A stretch of DNA of 56,579 bases from Flavobacteriales bacterium UBA6057 (GTDB lineage Bacteria > Bacteroidota > Bacteroidia > Flavobacteriales_G > Salibacteraceae): assembly GCA_002428995.1 (NCBI GenBank), contig DIYJ01000019.1:1-56579 (forward strand), in the 5' to 3' direction. Of the stretch, positions 33,407 to 42,006 are shown one piece after another. Positions within the stretch are counted from its first letter, which is position 1. Every line of letters begins with the position of its first letter. Position numbers and translations under genes: made by a program. Below the pieces are notes generated by a model, which was not told the DNA's origin, did no database searches, and saw only the letters and a list, made by a program, of their open reading frames with translations.

Positions 33407-34573
33407 ATGTCCGGGACACGACTGCTCACCCTATGGATCGTTTTGGTTGCTTTTCCTCTTTCAGAGGTCCTGAAGGCACAAGGAACAAAAGCTCCCAATG
33501 CTGTTGTTTCGAAGGACTACGCCAAGTACAATCTGAAAGCCGGAAACAAGCCTGAGGTCTGGGAAGACGGAATGCGGACAGAGGGCGAAAAAGGCACCTT
33601 CGAGTGGTGGTATTTCGATTCGCATTTGGAGGACAGCACCAACGTGGTGATCATTTTCTACACGAAGCCCTTCGTAGACATTCGAAAGGGATTGACACCT
33701 TACATCACCCTGGAAATCGATCGGCCGGATGGCACGAGCATCAAGCGGCAGTATTACGGAGATTTGGATGAATTCAGCGCCTCGAAAACCGAGTGTAACA
33801 TCCAGATGGGCAAAAACTACTTCAGGGGCAATCTGGAGCAATACGAGATTCATGTCGAGGATGAGGACTTGAACATCACCGTAAAAGCAGAACGCACGAC
33901 CGAGAGCTGGAGGCCCGAAACCGGTCATTTAGAGTTCAGTCCTACAGACCACTACTTCGCCTGGATGGTTCCTGTGCCTCAGGGAAAAGCTGAAGTCAAC
34001 TACACGTATCAGGGGCAAGCCGTTTCGCTGAAAGGCTCTTGCTACCATGATCACAACTGGGGAAACAAGAACCTGGCCTTGCTCTTCAACCACTGGTATT
34101 GGTCGCGGGCCGAAATTGGCCCCTACACGGTGATTGCTTCAGAGATGGTTCCAGACAAGAAGTTTGAAACCAATTCCGTGGTCGTGTTCAACGTGTCGCG
34201 AGATGGAAAAACGCTCGCGGATAACGCAGCTGATGTCACACTTTACCGAAGTCACGGTGTGATGCACCCTGAATTAGACAAGGATGTGAGCGAGGATCTG
34301 GTGTTCATTTATGACTCTGAAGAAGATGACTACCGCTACGAGTACTACTTGCATCGCGATACCAATCTCCTGGAAGTAGAGCTGCTGGCCATGGTGATCC
34401 GCAATAAGTTCATGCGGAAGATGGTGAGCGCCCTCAGCGGTTTTGATGGTGCTTATTTCCGCATCAATGGCGAGGCAGAAATTCGGGTCTACAAAAACGA
34501 TGAATTCGTGGAACGCCACACGAGCCCGAAAGCTGTGTGGGAATTAATGTACTTCGGAAAGCCGCTCGACTAG
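33407..34573 (+). CDS. Exported CrtC/AttH-like lipocalin-fold protein
   Basis: I choose the ATG at 33407 because it opens a signal peptide (MSGTRLLTLWIVLVAFPLSE). The 388-residue protein carries the hallmarks of the hydroxyneurosporene synthase/AttH double-lipocalin family: FEWWYFDSHLED near the N terminus, HYFAWMVPVPQGKAEV, GSCYHDHNWGN and HWYWSRAEIGPYTVIASEM. Members hydrate carotenoids or have unknown hydrophobic ligands. No carotenoid gene is nearby, so the substrate is open. Its stop codon overlaps the stop of the convergent kynurenine monooxygenase gene (four shared bases). Confidence 0.78.
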   Translation: MSGTRLLTLWIVLVAFPLSEVLKAQGTKAPNAVVSKDYAKYNLKAGNKPEVWEDGMRTEGEKGTFEWWYFDSHLEDSTNVVIIFYTKPFVDIRKGLTPYITLEIDRPDGTSIKRQYYGDLDEFSASKTECNIQMGKNYFRGNLEQYEIHVEDEDLNITVKAERTTESWRPETGHLEFSPTDHYFAWMVPVPQGKAEVNYTYQGQAVSLKGSCYHDHNWGNKNLALLFNHWYWSRAEIGPYTVIASEMVPDKKFETNSVVVFNVSRDGKTLADNAADVTLYRSHGVMHPELDKDVSEDLVFIYDSEEDDYRYEYYLHRDTNLLEVELLAMVIRNKFMRKMVSALSGFDGAYFRINGEAEIRVYKNDEFVERHTSPKAVWELMYFGKPLD

Positions 34574-35910
34574 CGCTCGAGGAGCTCCAAAATCTTCGAC
34601 TCTACTTCTTCAGAATCCCACTTCGCTTCAATGTCCTCCGTGGTCATTACCTCATCCATGATGGACTGCTGGCGCTGACCTTCTTTCCAGGCAACGGAGT
34701 AGCGAATGTCACTGAAGGTGGTCATGCTGTAGAGCGGCAACCACTTTTCAGGATGCTTGGCCGAAAAATGCGCCTCGATCTTCTTCTGAAGCAGGAACTT
34801 AGGGTCTGCTACATAGTCGCGCATCACATGATAATTGTGGAGTGAAAGGTCTTGCAATCCGTCACCATCGGGCTTTCGCTGAATGCTGAATTCTTCGAAG
34901 ATCTTTTCCCAGTCTTCATTGTGCTTTTGCATCAACTCCCACATCACCGTGCAGTCCTCAAAGCCGGCATTCATGCCTTGCCCGTAGAATGGAACCGTAG
35001 CATGTGCCGCATCACCCATCAACACCGCCTTGCCGTGGTGCCAGGGATAGCAACGCGTAATAGCCAGTGATGACAACGGGTGATCTTCCCAGGCCTCACC
35101 GATGTTGGGCATCATCTCGTAGAAATCTGGGAAGGTCTCTTTGAAGAACCGATCCACCTTATCTGCGGAAGTCAACTGACTGAAGCTGTTTTCGCCTTCG
35201 TAGGGCATGAACAGCGTGCAGGTGAACGAGCCATCCTCATTGGGCAGGGCGATCAACATAAAGCGACCGCGCGGCCAGATGTGCAGCGCGTTCTTTTCAA
35301 TCTTGTAGGAACCATCTTCATTCGCGGGCAGCAAAACCTCGCGGTATCCATCCTCAATGTAGCGCTGGCTGTAGTTAAAGCGATCGAGCTTCTGCATGGA
35401 ATTGTAGCGAATGGCTGAAAAGGCTCCATCACAGGCAAAGATCAAATCAGACTTCACCGTCTGCTTTGCTCCGGTCTCTGTGTTTTCAAAGTGGCAGATG
35501 CCTTCTTTCAGATCGGCCCCAGTACACTTCATATTGTAAGTAATCTCCGCATTGCCGACTTGCTCTGCAATGTCCATCATGCGCGCATTCACACCGCCTC
35601 TAGAAACGGAATAGATCGCCTGGTTTTCCTTTCCATAAGCCTGATAGGTGAGCTTGCCCTCCATGTCGTGCATGATCCTTCCGGGCATCGGAATAGCGAT
35701 GTCGCGAACGCGATCAGCAACACCAGCTCCTTCAAGGGCCTTCCATCCGCGATCGCTCAGCGCCAGGTTGATCGATTTTCCTGCACTGATCTCTGCTTTT
35801 CGAATGTCTGGCCTGCGTTCAAAAATCCGCACTTTGTAACCTGCCTTACTGAGGTAAACCGCCCAAAGCGATCCAACAAGTCCAGCTCCTACGATCGTTA
35901 CTTCCTTCAT
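34570..35910 (-). CDS. kmo: Kynurenine 3-monooxygenase
   Basis: The 446-residue FAD enzyme hydroxylates L-kynurenine to 3-hydroxykynurenine with NADPH and O2. It has the Rossmann motif VTIVGAGLVGSLWAVYLSKA (G8, G10, G13), the family loop RPDIRKAEISAGKSINLALS, the DGAFSAIR segment and the second FAD motif LMGDAAHATVPFYGQGMNAG. FEDCTVMWEL is typical of KMO. A C-terminal hydrophobic membrane anchor, present in the mitochondrial enzyme, is absent, as in other bacterial forms. It lies 144 bp downstream of kynureninase on the same strand. The product can feed 3-hydroxyanthranilate and de novo NAD synthesis or tryptophan breakdown. Confidence 0.93.
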   Translation of the reverse strand: MKEVTIVGAGLVGSLWAVYLSKAGYKVRIFERRPDIRKAEISAGKSINLALSDRGWKALEGAGVADRVRDIAIPMPGRIMHDMEGKLTYQAYGKENQAIYSVSRGGVNARMMDIAEQVGNAEITYNMKCTGADLKEGICHFENTETGAKQTVKSDLIFACDGAFSAIRYNSMQKLDRFNYSQRYIEDGYREVLLPANEDGSYKIEKNALHIWPRGRFMLIALPNEDGSFTCTLFMPYEGENSFSQLTSADKVDRFFKETFPDFYEMMPNIGEAWEDHPLSSLAITRCYPWHHGKAVLMGDAAHATVPFYGQGMNAGFEDCTVMWELMQKHNEDWEKIFEEFSIQRKPDGDGLQDLSLHNYHVMRDYVADPKFLLQKKIEAHFSAKHPEKWLPLYSMTTFSDIRYSVAWKEGQRQQSIMDEVMTTEDIEAKWDSEEVESKILELLER

Positions 35911-35926
35911 TCTTATCTCGATTCAC

Positions 35927-35955
35927 GCCTTCTCGGGGAAGGCTGCTTTTTTATT
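35927..35955 (+). terminator. Hairpin between kynU and kmo
   Basis: GCCTTC (35927-35932) pairs with GAAGGC (35938-35943), followed on the + strand by TGC and a T run. It lies in the kynU-kmo gap. As a + terminator it has no obvious nearby + gene, so it may instead be a structural element in the minus-strand transcript. Confidence 0.35.
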
Positions 35956-36054
35956 CTTTTCTCAGGCCGGAGACTTTGCTTCTAACCGACCGAATTGAGA
36001 CCGCTTTCGCTCCATTTTGTTCGCAGACAAACGGGAAGCAGTCATTCTTTCACC

Positions 36055-37317
36055 TCAGGCGAGTGCCCGCGTGAGTATTTCTCCGAAGCGATACACGTCT
36101 TCAAAGGAGTTGTAGAGCGGTACCGGTGCCATTCTGATCACATTCGGCTCGCGCCAATCGGCAATGACACCTTCTGCGGTGATCTTGTCAAACAAAGCCT
36201 TGCCATGACCGTGAGCTACTACGCTTAACTGGCAGCCTCTTCGCTCGTGTTCCTTGGGTGTAATGATCTCCAGCTGATTTCCGGTTTTCTGCGCCACATC
36301 GTTGATTACCAGCTCCAGGAAGTCCGTCAACGGTCGGCTCTTCTTTCTCAGGCGCTCCAATCCTGCCTCCTTGAAAATATCCAACGATGCGAGGTGAATG
36401 GCCATGTTGAACACTGGTGCATTGCTCTGCTGCCATGCCTCCGCACTTTGAATGGGCACAAATTCAGGCTCCATCAGAAAGCGGCTTTCCTTATCGTGTC
36501 CCCACCAGCCAGCAAGAATCGGTAAACGCTTGTGGTGGTTATTCTGGTGCACAAAAATGCCCCCGACTGATCCGGGGCCGCTGTTCAGGTATTTATAGGT
36601 GCACCAGGCAGCGAAATCCACTTGCCACTCGTGCAACTTCAGTTCAATGTTGCCCACTGCGTGTGCCAGATCAAAGCCGCAGGTAGCTCCTACTTTGTGT
36701 GCAGCATCGGTGATGAAACCCATGTCAAAGACCTGGCCGCTGTAGTAATTCACACCTCCGATCATCACCATCGCCAATGAGTCGCCCAGCTCAAAAATCT
36801 TTTCGATCACACTCGCATCCGAAATCAGGGAAGAGCCTTCTGCCGGAGCCAGCTCTACAATCGCATCTTCTGGATCGAAGCCGTGGCTCTTCGCTTGTGC
36901 TTGCAGCGCATAGCTGTCAGATGGAAAGGCCTTCTTTTCACACAGGATTTTGTAGCGATCCTTGGTAGGGCGATAGAAGGAATGCATGAGTAGGTGAAGG
37001 TTGCCCGTCAACGAGCCCATGGCTACAACTTCGGTTGATTTAGCTCCTACTACATCCGAAAGGTGATCCGCAAAGAACTCATGGTAGGAAAACCAGGGTC
37101 GCTTGGCATCAAAGTGTCCTTCTACTCCGTAGGCACGCCAGTCTTCCAACTCCTGCTGCAAGTAGCTTTCGGCTGACTTCGGCTGAAGCCCCAGACTGTT
37201 GCCCGTGAAATAAACCGTGTCCTTGCCCTGATGCTGAGGAATAAAAAACTTAGATCTGAAGCCAGCCAGCTCATCTGCCTGATCCATTTGTTGCGCGAAA
37301 GCGAGGGTGTTTTCCAT
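36055..37317 (-). CDS. kynU: Kynureninase
   Basis: The 420-residue PLP enzyme cleaves kynurenine or 3-hydroxykynurenine to (3-hydroxy)anthranilate and alanine. The FTGNSLGLQPKS N-terminal block, the PLP aspartate D216 in GFDLAHAVGNIEL, and the Schiff-base K242 in WCTYKYLNSGPGSVGGIFVH are all intact. FYRPTKDRYKILCEKKAFPSD and the ADWREPNVIRMAPVPLYN end region match KynU. Length is normal. It is first in a two-gene minus-strand kynurenine unit with kmo. Neither tryptophan 2,3-dioxygenase nor 3-hydroxyanthranilate dioxygenase is in the window. Confidence 0.94.
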   Translation of the reverse strand: MENTLAFAQQMDQADELAGFRSKFFIPQHQGKDTVYFTGNSLGLQPKSAESYLQQELEDWRAYGVEGHFDAKRPWFSYHEFFADHLSDVVGAKSTEVVAMGSLTGNLHLLMHSFYRPTKDRYKILCEKKAFPSDSYALQAQAKSHGFDPEDAIVELAPAEGSSLISDASVIEKIFELGDSLAMVMIGGVNYYSGQVFDMGFITDAAHKVGATCGFDLAHAVGNIELKLHEWQVDFAAWCTYKYLNSGPGSVGGIFVHQNNHHKRLPILAGWWGHDKESRFLMEPEFVPIQSAEAWQQSNAPVFNMAIHLASLDIFKEAGLERLRKKSRPLTDFLELVINDVAQKTGNQLEIITPKEHERRGCQLSVVAHGHGKALFDKITAEGVIADWREPNVIRMAPVPLYNSFEDVYRFGEILTRALA

Positions 37318-37394
37318 GCTGAATACTTAGGCTGCAATGTTAAGGAATGAGGGATAGAATCCCCCAACCTAAAGGAACACGGCACACTAAGAAA

Positions 37395-37427
37395 CAAAGA
37401 AAGGCGGACCATTTCTGATCCGCCTTT
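37395..37427 (-). terminator. Terminator after the PKD/T9SS gene
   Basis: AAAGGCGGA (37400-37408) pairs with TCCGCCTTT (37419-37427). On the minus strand a T-rich tail (TTTCTTTGTTTC type) overlaps the stem end. It lies just past the stop at 37450. Confidence 0.6.
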
Positions 37428-37449
37428 GAGCTCAAAATGCTTGTTGCTT

Positions 37450-39729
37450 CTACTCAACAACCAATCGCTCAGTGATCGTTTTTCCCTCAATTTCAAAATT
37501 GACGAGGTAAACCCCGGATGGTAACTCACTCAAATCCAGATCGTACTTACCAGATTGCAGCTGATCTACCCGGATCATCTGACGGCCGAGAATGCTCGTT
37601 ACTGTCATGTATTTCGCAGCAGCTGGCAGCATCACAGAAATAAGGCCAGTGGTTGGATTCGGGTAAATATGGACTCCTTGTTCGGTTTGAGCATTCGCCT
37701 CGAAGTCGCCTTGACGCTTCAAGTTGAACCAAACTCGCTCATCCCAGAAAAAGGTAATGATGTCATCGCATTCTCCCGCGTACTCCGCTTCAGGACATTC
37801 ACAGATCGCGATTCCTGGCGTTTGATGCAAGTTCTGGTTCTCCGGACCTGGTCGCACTCCGCCTGTGGCAGAATAGTCTGGTGGAGAGAGGAAAGTCTGA
37901 AGAACGGATGGTGAAATGGGGTAACCATTGATTCGATACCATTGGTCATCGCATCCTTTGAACACACCCTCCATGCACATGCAAATACACCCTTCACTGG
38001 CGAGATCGTTGAACCAACTCGTGATGTTGTACTCAGCCTCTCCATTGATGAACCCAATATCAGGATCCTGAGCGGTTAACATTGGCAAATAGAGAACCGA
38101 TCCCTGATCCAATGGCTGTCCCACTTCTGCACATTTGAAGATAGTGAGTTGCAATTCCTCGATTCCCATTTTACTTCCATCCGGTCCGTTCAAGACTTCG
38201 AGAATGATTTGATCGCCTTCGCATCTATAATCCAATGATGGTATGACGGGTTGACATGGGCAGGGATTAATGGTGATGCTCTCCGTGGCTGTGCATCCGT
38301 TTGCTCCGGTTACGGTCACTGTGTAAGTCTCAGATTGATTTCCGACATACTTCAGAACGCTGCTCTCGGTATCGCCAGAGCTCCAACTGTAGGTGTAGGG
38401 AGCATCATTTCCTGTGACTGTTGTAGTAAGCGTAAAGCCGTTTTTGCAGTTCCCGGATTTGGTCAATGATATGCTCGGAGCTTCGAGCACCTCGACCTGC
38501 GCGATTGTTGAAGTACCTCCACAGTCGTTGGTAGCCGTCACGGTAATGTTATAGATACCTGGACTGTAGTCGTGAGTGTGACTCAGAGGAACGGTGGTAT
38601 TGACGGCTGGAGAACCGTCACCCCATTCGATGGTCATTTGGTCTCCAAAAGCATGATTCAGTATCTGCAACCCAGCAGAAGGGGCACAAACAGGACTTGG
38701 AACATTCAAAACCGGTGCATCTGGAAAGTTTTTGACATCCAGCTGATACGTGGCCACCGCAGTGCATCCATTCCCATCGGTAACAGTGACATTATAGTCA
38801 ACCACCCCTGCTGATGAAGGTGTAACAGTGAGCGGTCCCGAGGTTGAATGCATCACAGATCCGTCATCCCAACTGAAGGTAAGTGGAGCTGCCCCAGCAG
38901 TTACGAATGGAACGATGTCTACCGGAACACCAACACACCCGTCAAAAGATCCTGATGTGATGGCGGGCAGAGGGTGAATAGTCACTGTAGTAGTTCGTTC
39001 TTCAAGAACACAGCCATGCTCGCTTAGTCGCAGTCCCGTGTAGGTTCCCGATACGGGCGCTACCCAAGAACCGCTGTTCAATACGGCCCCGTTATCCCAA
39101 TCCCAGGTAGAATTTGGGTTTGTTGTTGTTTCAGGACTCAAAATGGCCACCTCATTCATGCAAACCTCGATGATTGCAACGGTAGGGCTATGAGTGATAG
39201 CCTGGATGTCAATATTATCTATGTAGGTATCTACACGACCGGTAGCTGCCGAGGCAAACACATGAAACTGCGTGTAATCGTCATCTGCCTTGAAGCAGAA
39301 CTCATCGGGAATCCACTGATTTCCAGTCGGACCTAAAGTTCGAATGTTCTGAAGTGTTGCCGGAGCGGATGTTGGGCCATTGTTGGGAACCAGCCCTGTG
39401 GTGACCTGAAGGTTTAGAGCCGCATTCGGGAATGGGATTTGGTTTACTGCATCCCACGCTTTGTAGTCTAATGTGACTTTATACCATGTATCCTTTACAA
39501 TCGTGATGGGGTGATACATGCCCTCAGCGTATACTGGAGTGGCCGTGTTGAAGCCAACAAGGTTGGCAAAAAGAACCTGCGGAGTGCGCTGCGCAGGAAG
39601 CCAGCCTTCCGCGCAACCCCCAAGCCCAATGTTGCTGCCAGGGCAAGTGTTGGGACTAAAATCCCAGAGTTGGGAATAACACGTCACACTTAGGATCAGT
39701 GTTAAGCAAAATAAAATTCGTTTCATCAT
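37450..39729 (-). CDS. Secreted PKD-repeat protein with T9SS type A sorting domain
   Basis: The 759-residue product starts with a signal peptide (MMKRILFCLTLILSVTCYSQ). Residues 21 to about 185 form a carbohydrate-binding-like beta sandwich (WYKVTLDYKAWDAV, VDTYIDNIDIQAI). Then come four to five PKD/SprB-type repeats with phrases such as YNVTVTDGNGC and YTVTVTGANGC. A Cys-rich module (about 500-680) contains EGCICMCMEGVFKGC and AICECPEAEYAGECDD. The sorting domain starts near residue 685 (HIYPNPTTG) and ends RLVVE. The protein should be cell-surface or secreted. Its leader shares a conserved block with the cysteine-repeat gene at the left end. Confidence 0.86.
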   Translation of the reverse strand: MMKRILFCLTLILSVTCYSQLWDFSPNTCPGSNIGLGGCAEGWLPAQRTPQVLFANLVGFNTATPVYAEGMYHPITIVKDTWYKVTLDYKAWDAVNQIPFPNAALNLQVTTGLVPNNGPTSAPATLQNIRTLGPTGNQWIPDEFCFKADDDYTQFHVFASAATGRVDTYIDNIDIQAITHSPTVAIIEVCMNEVAILSPETTTNPNSTWDWDNGAVLNSGSWVAPVSGTYTGLRLSEHGCVLEERTTTVTIHPLPAITSGSFDGCVGVPVDIVPFVTAGAAPLTFSWDDGSVMHSTSGPLTVTPSSAGVVDYNVTVTDGNGCTAVATYQLDVKNFPDAPVLNVPSPVCAPSAGLQILNHAFGDQMTIEWGDGSPAVNTTVPLSHTHDYSPGIYNITVTATNDCGGTSTIAQVEVLEAPSISLTKSGNCKNGFTLTTTVTGNDAPYTYSWSSGDTESSVLKYVGNQSETYTVTVTGANGCTATESITINPCPCQPVIPSLDYRCEGDQIILEVLNGPDGSKMGIEELQLTIFKCAEVGQPLDQGSVLYLPMLTAQDPDIGFINGEAEYNITSWFNDLASEGCICMCMEGVFKGCDDQWYRINGYPISPSVLQTFLSPPDYSATGGVRPGPENQNLHQTPGIAICECPEAEYAGECDDIITFFWDERVWFNLKRQGDFEANAQTEQGVHIYPNPTTGLISVMLPAAAKYMTVTSILGRQMIRVDQLQSGKYDLDLSELPSGVYLVNFEIEGKTITERLVVE

Positions 39730-39757
39730 AATGGTATGTATAGTGCACCTACTCTCT

Positions 39758-39780
39758 CAAGGCTTTTCGGTATCCGCCTT
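39758..39780 (-). promoter_or_regulatory. Leader motif, copy B
   Basis: The minus strand reads AAGGCGGATACCG then AAAAGCCTT, followed by GAGTAGG, 30-52 bases before the ATG at 39729. AAGGC and GCCTT can form a stem. Only two bases of the about 21-base core differ from copy A at 884-906, and the spacing to the start codon is similar. Confidence 0.5.
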
Positions 39781-39887
39781 AGAGCGTAAACTTTGGAGTT
39801 ACAGTTGCGCGCATCAATCACAAGAATGAAACTGGTAGAAGTGAGGCTGATTCTGGCCCGATTCCATTGGAAGCTGGTTCTGATGTC

Positions 39888-39917
39888 TTGGACTTCTGGC
39901 ACAAACTCCTATGTTTG
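39888..39917 (+). promoter_or_regulatory. marR promoter: TTG, 19 bp, TATGTTTG
   Basis: TTG at 39888-39890 and TATGTTTG at 39910-39917 match the Bacteroidota -33/-7 pattern with 19-bp spacing. The operator at 39930 follows just after the expected transcription start. Confidence 0.6.
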
Positions 39918-39929
39918 CAGTACCAATAG

Positions 39930-39945
39930 TTGATTTATCAATCAA
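39930..39945 (+). promoter_or_regulatory. Candidate MarR operator 1
   Basis: TTGATTTATCAATCAA lies directly before the marR ATG at 39946. It contains TTGAT-TT-ATCAA and also TTGATT-TATC-AATCAA. The same TTGAT-N2-ATCAA symmetry recurs before the DOMON gene. Position after the promoter fits autorepression. Confidence 0.6.
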
Positions 39946-40386
39946 ATGTCCTCACGACAGACACCCTTGGAAGAAGTGATCTTCTACGTGATCGACCAGA
40001 CCACAAAGAAGCAGAAGCACTACTCGCAGCGTAAGCTGGACGAGCTCGGTGCCGGAGTGACGGTGGATCAATGGGTTTTGATCAAAACGGTGGATCAGTT
40101 TCAACCGATCTCCCAAACGGAGCTGGCGCAGAAGGCGGTGAAAGACAATGCTTCCATCACTCGTACCTTGGACATCCTGGAGAAAAAGAATCTACTCATT
40201 CGGTCTGCGGATCCGTCTGACCGGAGGAAATACCTCATCGAGCTCAGCAAAGAGGGAAGTGACTTTGTCGCCCGTTACATGGACACCATCACAGACCTAC
40301 GAAAGCAGGGCACCAAGGGATTCACCACCAAAGAACTCGAGTCTTTGCGCTCCATGCTACTGCGCATTCAGGAAAACGTGAGCTAA
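39946..40386 (+). CDS. MarR family transcriptional regulator
   Basis: The 146-residue winged-helix protein has the MarR layout: an N-terminal dimerisation helix (PLEEVIFYVIDQTTKKQKHY), a helix-turn-helix with ISQTELAQKAVKDNASITRTLDILEKKNLL, the wing IRSADPSDRRKYLIELS (conserved D-x-R-R), and a C-terminal helix. MarR proteins usually repress their own gene and a neighbour and are released by phenolic or oxidising ligands. No Cys occurs in the sequence, so a thiol-switch OhrR mechanism is excluded. Matching palindromes lie before this gene and before the DOMON gene 45 bp downstream, which points to joint control of the pair. Confidence 0.9.
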   Translation: MSSRQTPLEEVIFYVIDQTTKKQKHYSQRKLDELGAGVTVDQWVLIKTVDQFQPISQTELAQKAVKDNASITRTLDILEKKNLLIRSADPSDRRKYLIELSKEGSDFVARYMDTITDLRKQGTKGFTTKELESLRSMLLRIQENVS

Positions 40387-40404
40387 AAAAATTTTTTTCT
40401 ATTA

Positions 40405-40418
40405 ATTGATATATCAAT
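40405..40418 (+). promoter_or_regulatory. Candidate MarR operator 2
   Basis: ATTGATATATCAAT is a perfect 14-bp palindrome in the 45-bp gap between marR and the DOMON gene. It shares TTGAT-N2-ATCAA with operator 1, which makes the DOMON gene a likely target of the MarR protein. Confidence 0.6.
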
Positions 40419-40431
40419 AATATACACCGCA

Positions 40432-40941
40432 ATGAAATCAATCCTTTTCACACTGCTCTACAGCTTCGCGATCACCATTCCGTGGCAACCAGCATCAGAG
40501 GAAGCTCCCAACTTACTGGCTAAAAACGGGATGACCATTGGCTGGCACCATGAACAAAGCTTCGTTCGGTTTGAACTCGCGGCTCCCACAAATGGCTGGC
40601 TGGCCATCGGATTCAACGAACAGCAGCGGCTGGACAACACATACCTTATCATGGCCAAGGTGGAGGACGGTTATGTGAATGTGACCGAACACAAAGTGCT
40701 GAGGCCCGGGCAATACATCCCTGTGATAGAGACCAACGGTAAGTCAATGATCTTTGACTGCCAGGGTTATGAGTCAGGCGATTCTACACATGTTTCCTTT
40801 TCAGTGCCTACGGGTCTGGGCGGTGAATTTCAAAAGGACCTCTCACCCTCGCTCGACTATTACCTAACCATCGCCTTCAGTCGCTCTGACGATTTCCAGC
40901 ACCACTCCATCATGCGCACACAGACTTCTGTGAAGCTCTGA
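40432..40941 (+). CDS. Secreted DOMON-domain protein
   Basis: The 169-residue protein has a signal-like N terminus (MKSILFTLLYSFAITIPW) and then one DOMON beta sandwich filling the rest: MTIGWHHEQSFVRFELAAP, NGWLAIGFNE, NTYLIMAKVEDGYVNV and a C-terminal YYLTIAFSRSDDFQHHSI. DOMON domains bind heme b or sugars in extracellular redox proteins. M74 and H157/H158 sit where a Met/His heme-iron pair is found in cytochrome DOMON proteins, but this is inference. No sorting domain is seen, so a periplasmic location is likely. It is paired with marR and probably repressed by it. Confidence 0.78.
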   Translation: MKSILFTLLYSFAITIPWQPASEEAPNLLAKNGMTIGWHHEQSFVRFELAAPTNGWLAIGFNEQQRLDNTYLIMAKVEDGYVNVTEHKVLRPGQYIPVIETNGKSMIFDCQGYESGDSTHVSFSVPTGLGGEFQKDLSPSLDYYLTIAFSRSDDFQHHSIMRTQTSVKL

Positions 40942-41038
40942 ATAGCCTGAATTCGGGATAAGACAGGGTGATCTTTTACTCAAATGCATGGCATCGACCA
41001 TCAGCTTGGGCGAATTTTGACTTTAAGCCTTTGTCATT

Positions 41039-41076
41039 GTAGTTGAAGTTGAGTTTGAGTTTGAGTTTGAAACTAC
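41039..41076. repeat. GAGTTT simple repeat framed by an inverted repeat
   Basis: Three GAGTTT-like units are flanked by GTAGTT (41039-41044) and AACTAC (41071-41076). It lies in the 170-bp gap between the DOMON gene and the 125-residue protein gene; no other feature is seen there apart from the -7 box at 41094. Confidence 0.5.
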
Positions 41077-41093
41077 AGCATCGCCTCGATTGC

Positions 41094-41101
41094 TATGTTT
41101 G
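41094..41101 (+). promoter_or_regulatory. -7 box TATGTTTG
   Basis: Exact TAnnTTTG match, 10 bases before the ATG at 41112. TTTG at 41066-41069 is a possible -33 box, with a long 24-bp spacer. Confidence 0.45.
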
Positions 41102-41111
41102 AACATCAGGC

Positions 41112-41489
41112 ATGCAACAGGAAGACTACATCTTAAGGGAGATTCAGAAGTTCTCGCAGTTTCTTCAACTGCTCATCGCCAAAGTTTCGAGGACACAGAG
41201 CAATGAGGGAGTTAATGTACTCCTGGAAGTGGAACAAGCGCTCAAGGATGATCCCCGCACATCTGCACTTCTGGCTCCACAGGCCAGCCAAGAACAGCTT
41301 GCAAAAGCATTGAGCGAAGCCGCATTGGATCGCAACAACAGGGAACACCTTGCAGACCTGTTAATTCAAATGGCAGCTTCCAATCCCGAACACGCGCAGC
41401 AATACTTTGACCGAGCGCGTTTCCTGCTGGAGCAACCTTCAGACACGATCAGTCTGCGACAAACGCAACTCTTGGCCAAAATCCCTTGA
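41112..41489 (+). CDS. Hypothetical helical protein (DUF6483-like N terminus)
   Basis: The 125-residue protein is predicted all-helical and has no signal peptide or membrane span. It starts MQQEDYILREIQKFSQFLQL, which resembles the opening of the DUF6483 family, and then has amphipathic helices and a TPR-like end (AASNPEHAQQYFDRARFLLE). I cannot assign a function. It is first of four + genes (VOC protein, hemL, methyltransferase follow with small gaps), and it may be transcribed with them. Confidence 0.6.
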   Translation: MQQEDYILREIQKFSQFLQLLIAKVSRTQSNEGVNVLLEVEQALKDDPRTSALLAPQASQEQLAKALSEAALDRNNREHLADLLIQMAASNPEHAQQYFDRARFLLEQPSDTISLRQTQLLAKIP

Positions 41490-41525
41490 CGATCTCCTAA
41501 CTTCGCAGCCAAATTGAGATTCCCA

Positions 41526-41957
41526 ATGGCCACTCCTGAAGGTTTTAGCACTGTAAGTCCTTATCTACTTGTCGAAAATGTCCACGAACAAATCCAGTTT
41601 CTGGCGCATGTTTTTGGGGCCGAGGTAAAGGAAAAGCTGAAGAATCCTGACGGAACCATCATGCACGCTTCCCTGAAAATCGGCAATGTGATCATCATGG
41701 TGGGCCTGGGTGAAAAAGAGAATCCTTCGCTACAAAGCATGTGCTATGTCTATGTGAAGGACTGTGACAAAACCTACGAGCGCTCCCTCAAGCACGGAGC
41801 GGAGACGATTCTCGAACCTACGGATCAGTTTTACGGAACGCGAGAAGCGGGAGTCCAGGATCCACAAGGGAATCAATGGTGGATCGCGCAGTCCATCGAA
41901 ACGTTGAGCGAAGAAGAAGTGCAGCAGCGGCTCAACGACATGAGCGAAGAAGAATAA
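41526..41957 (+). CDS. VOC family protein, PhnB/glyoxalase-like
   Basis: I start at the ATG at 41526 (MATPEGFSTVSPYLLVENV); an upstream TTG is less likely. The 143-residue protein has two beta-alpha-beta-beta-beta modules of the vicinal oxygen chelate fold: VSPYLLVENVHEQIQFLAHV with IMHASLKIGN, and MCYVYVKDCDKTYERSLKHG with GTREAGVQDPQGNQWWIAQS. It resembles PhnB-type members of unknown reaction more than true glyoxalase I. It is cytoplasmic and probably co-transcribed with the gene before it and hemL. Confidence 0.8.
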   Translation: MATPEGFSTVSPYLLVENVHEQIQFLAHVFGAEVKEKLKNPDGTIMHASLKIGNVIIMVGLGEKENPSLQSMCYVYVKDCDKTYERSLKHGAETILEPTDQFYGTREAGVQDPQGNQWWIAQSIETLSEEEVQQRLNDMSEEE

Positions 41958-42006
41958 GAACCTACCGCGACACTCAGCGGTTATAGATACATCCAAACCG
42001 GTTTTC

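Noticed and set aside
37450..39729. Possible polysaccharide-utilisation locus around the carbohydrate-binding-like domain
   Set aside because: No SusC/SusD pair, glycoside hydrolase or sulfatase gene is in the window.
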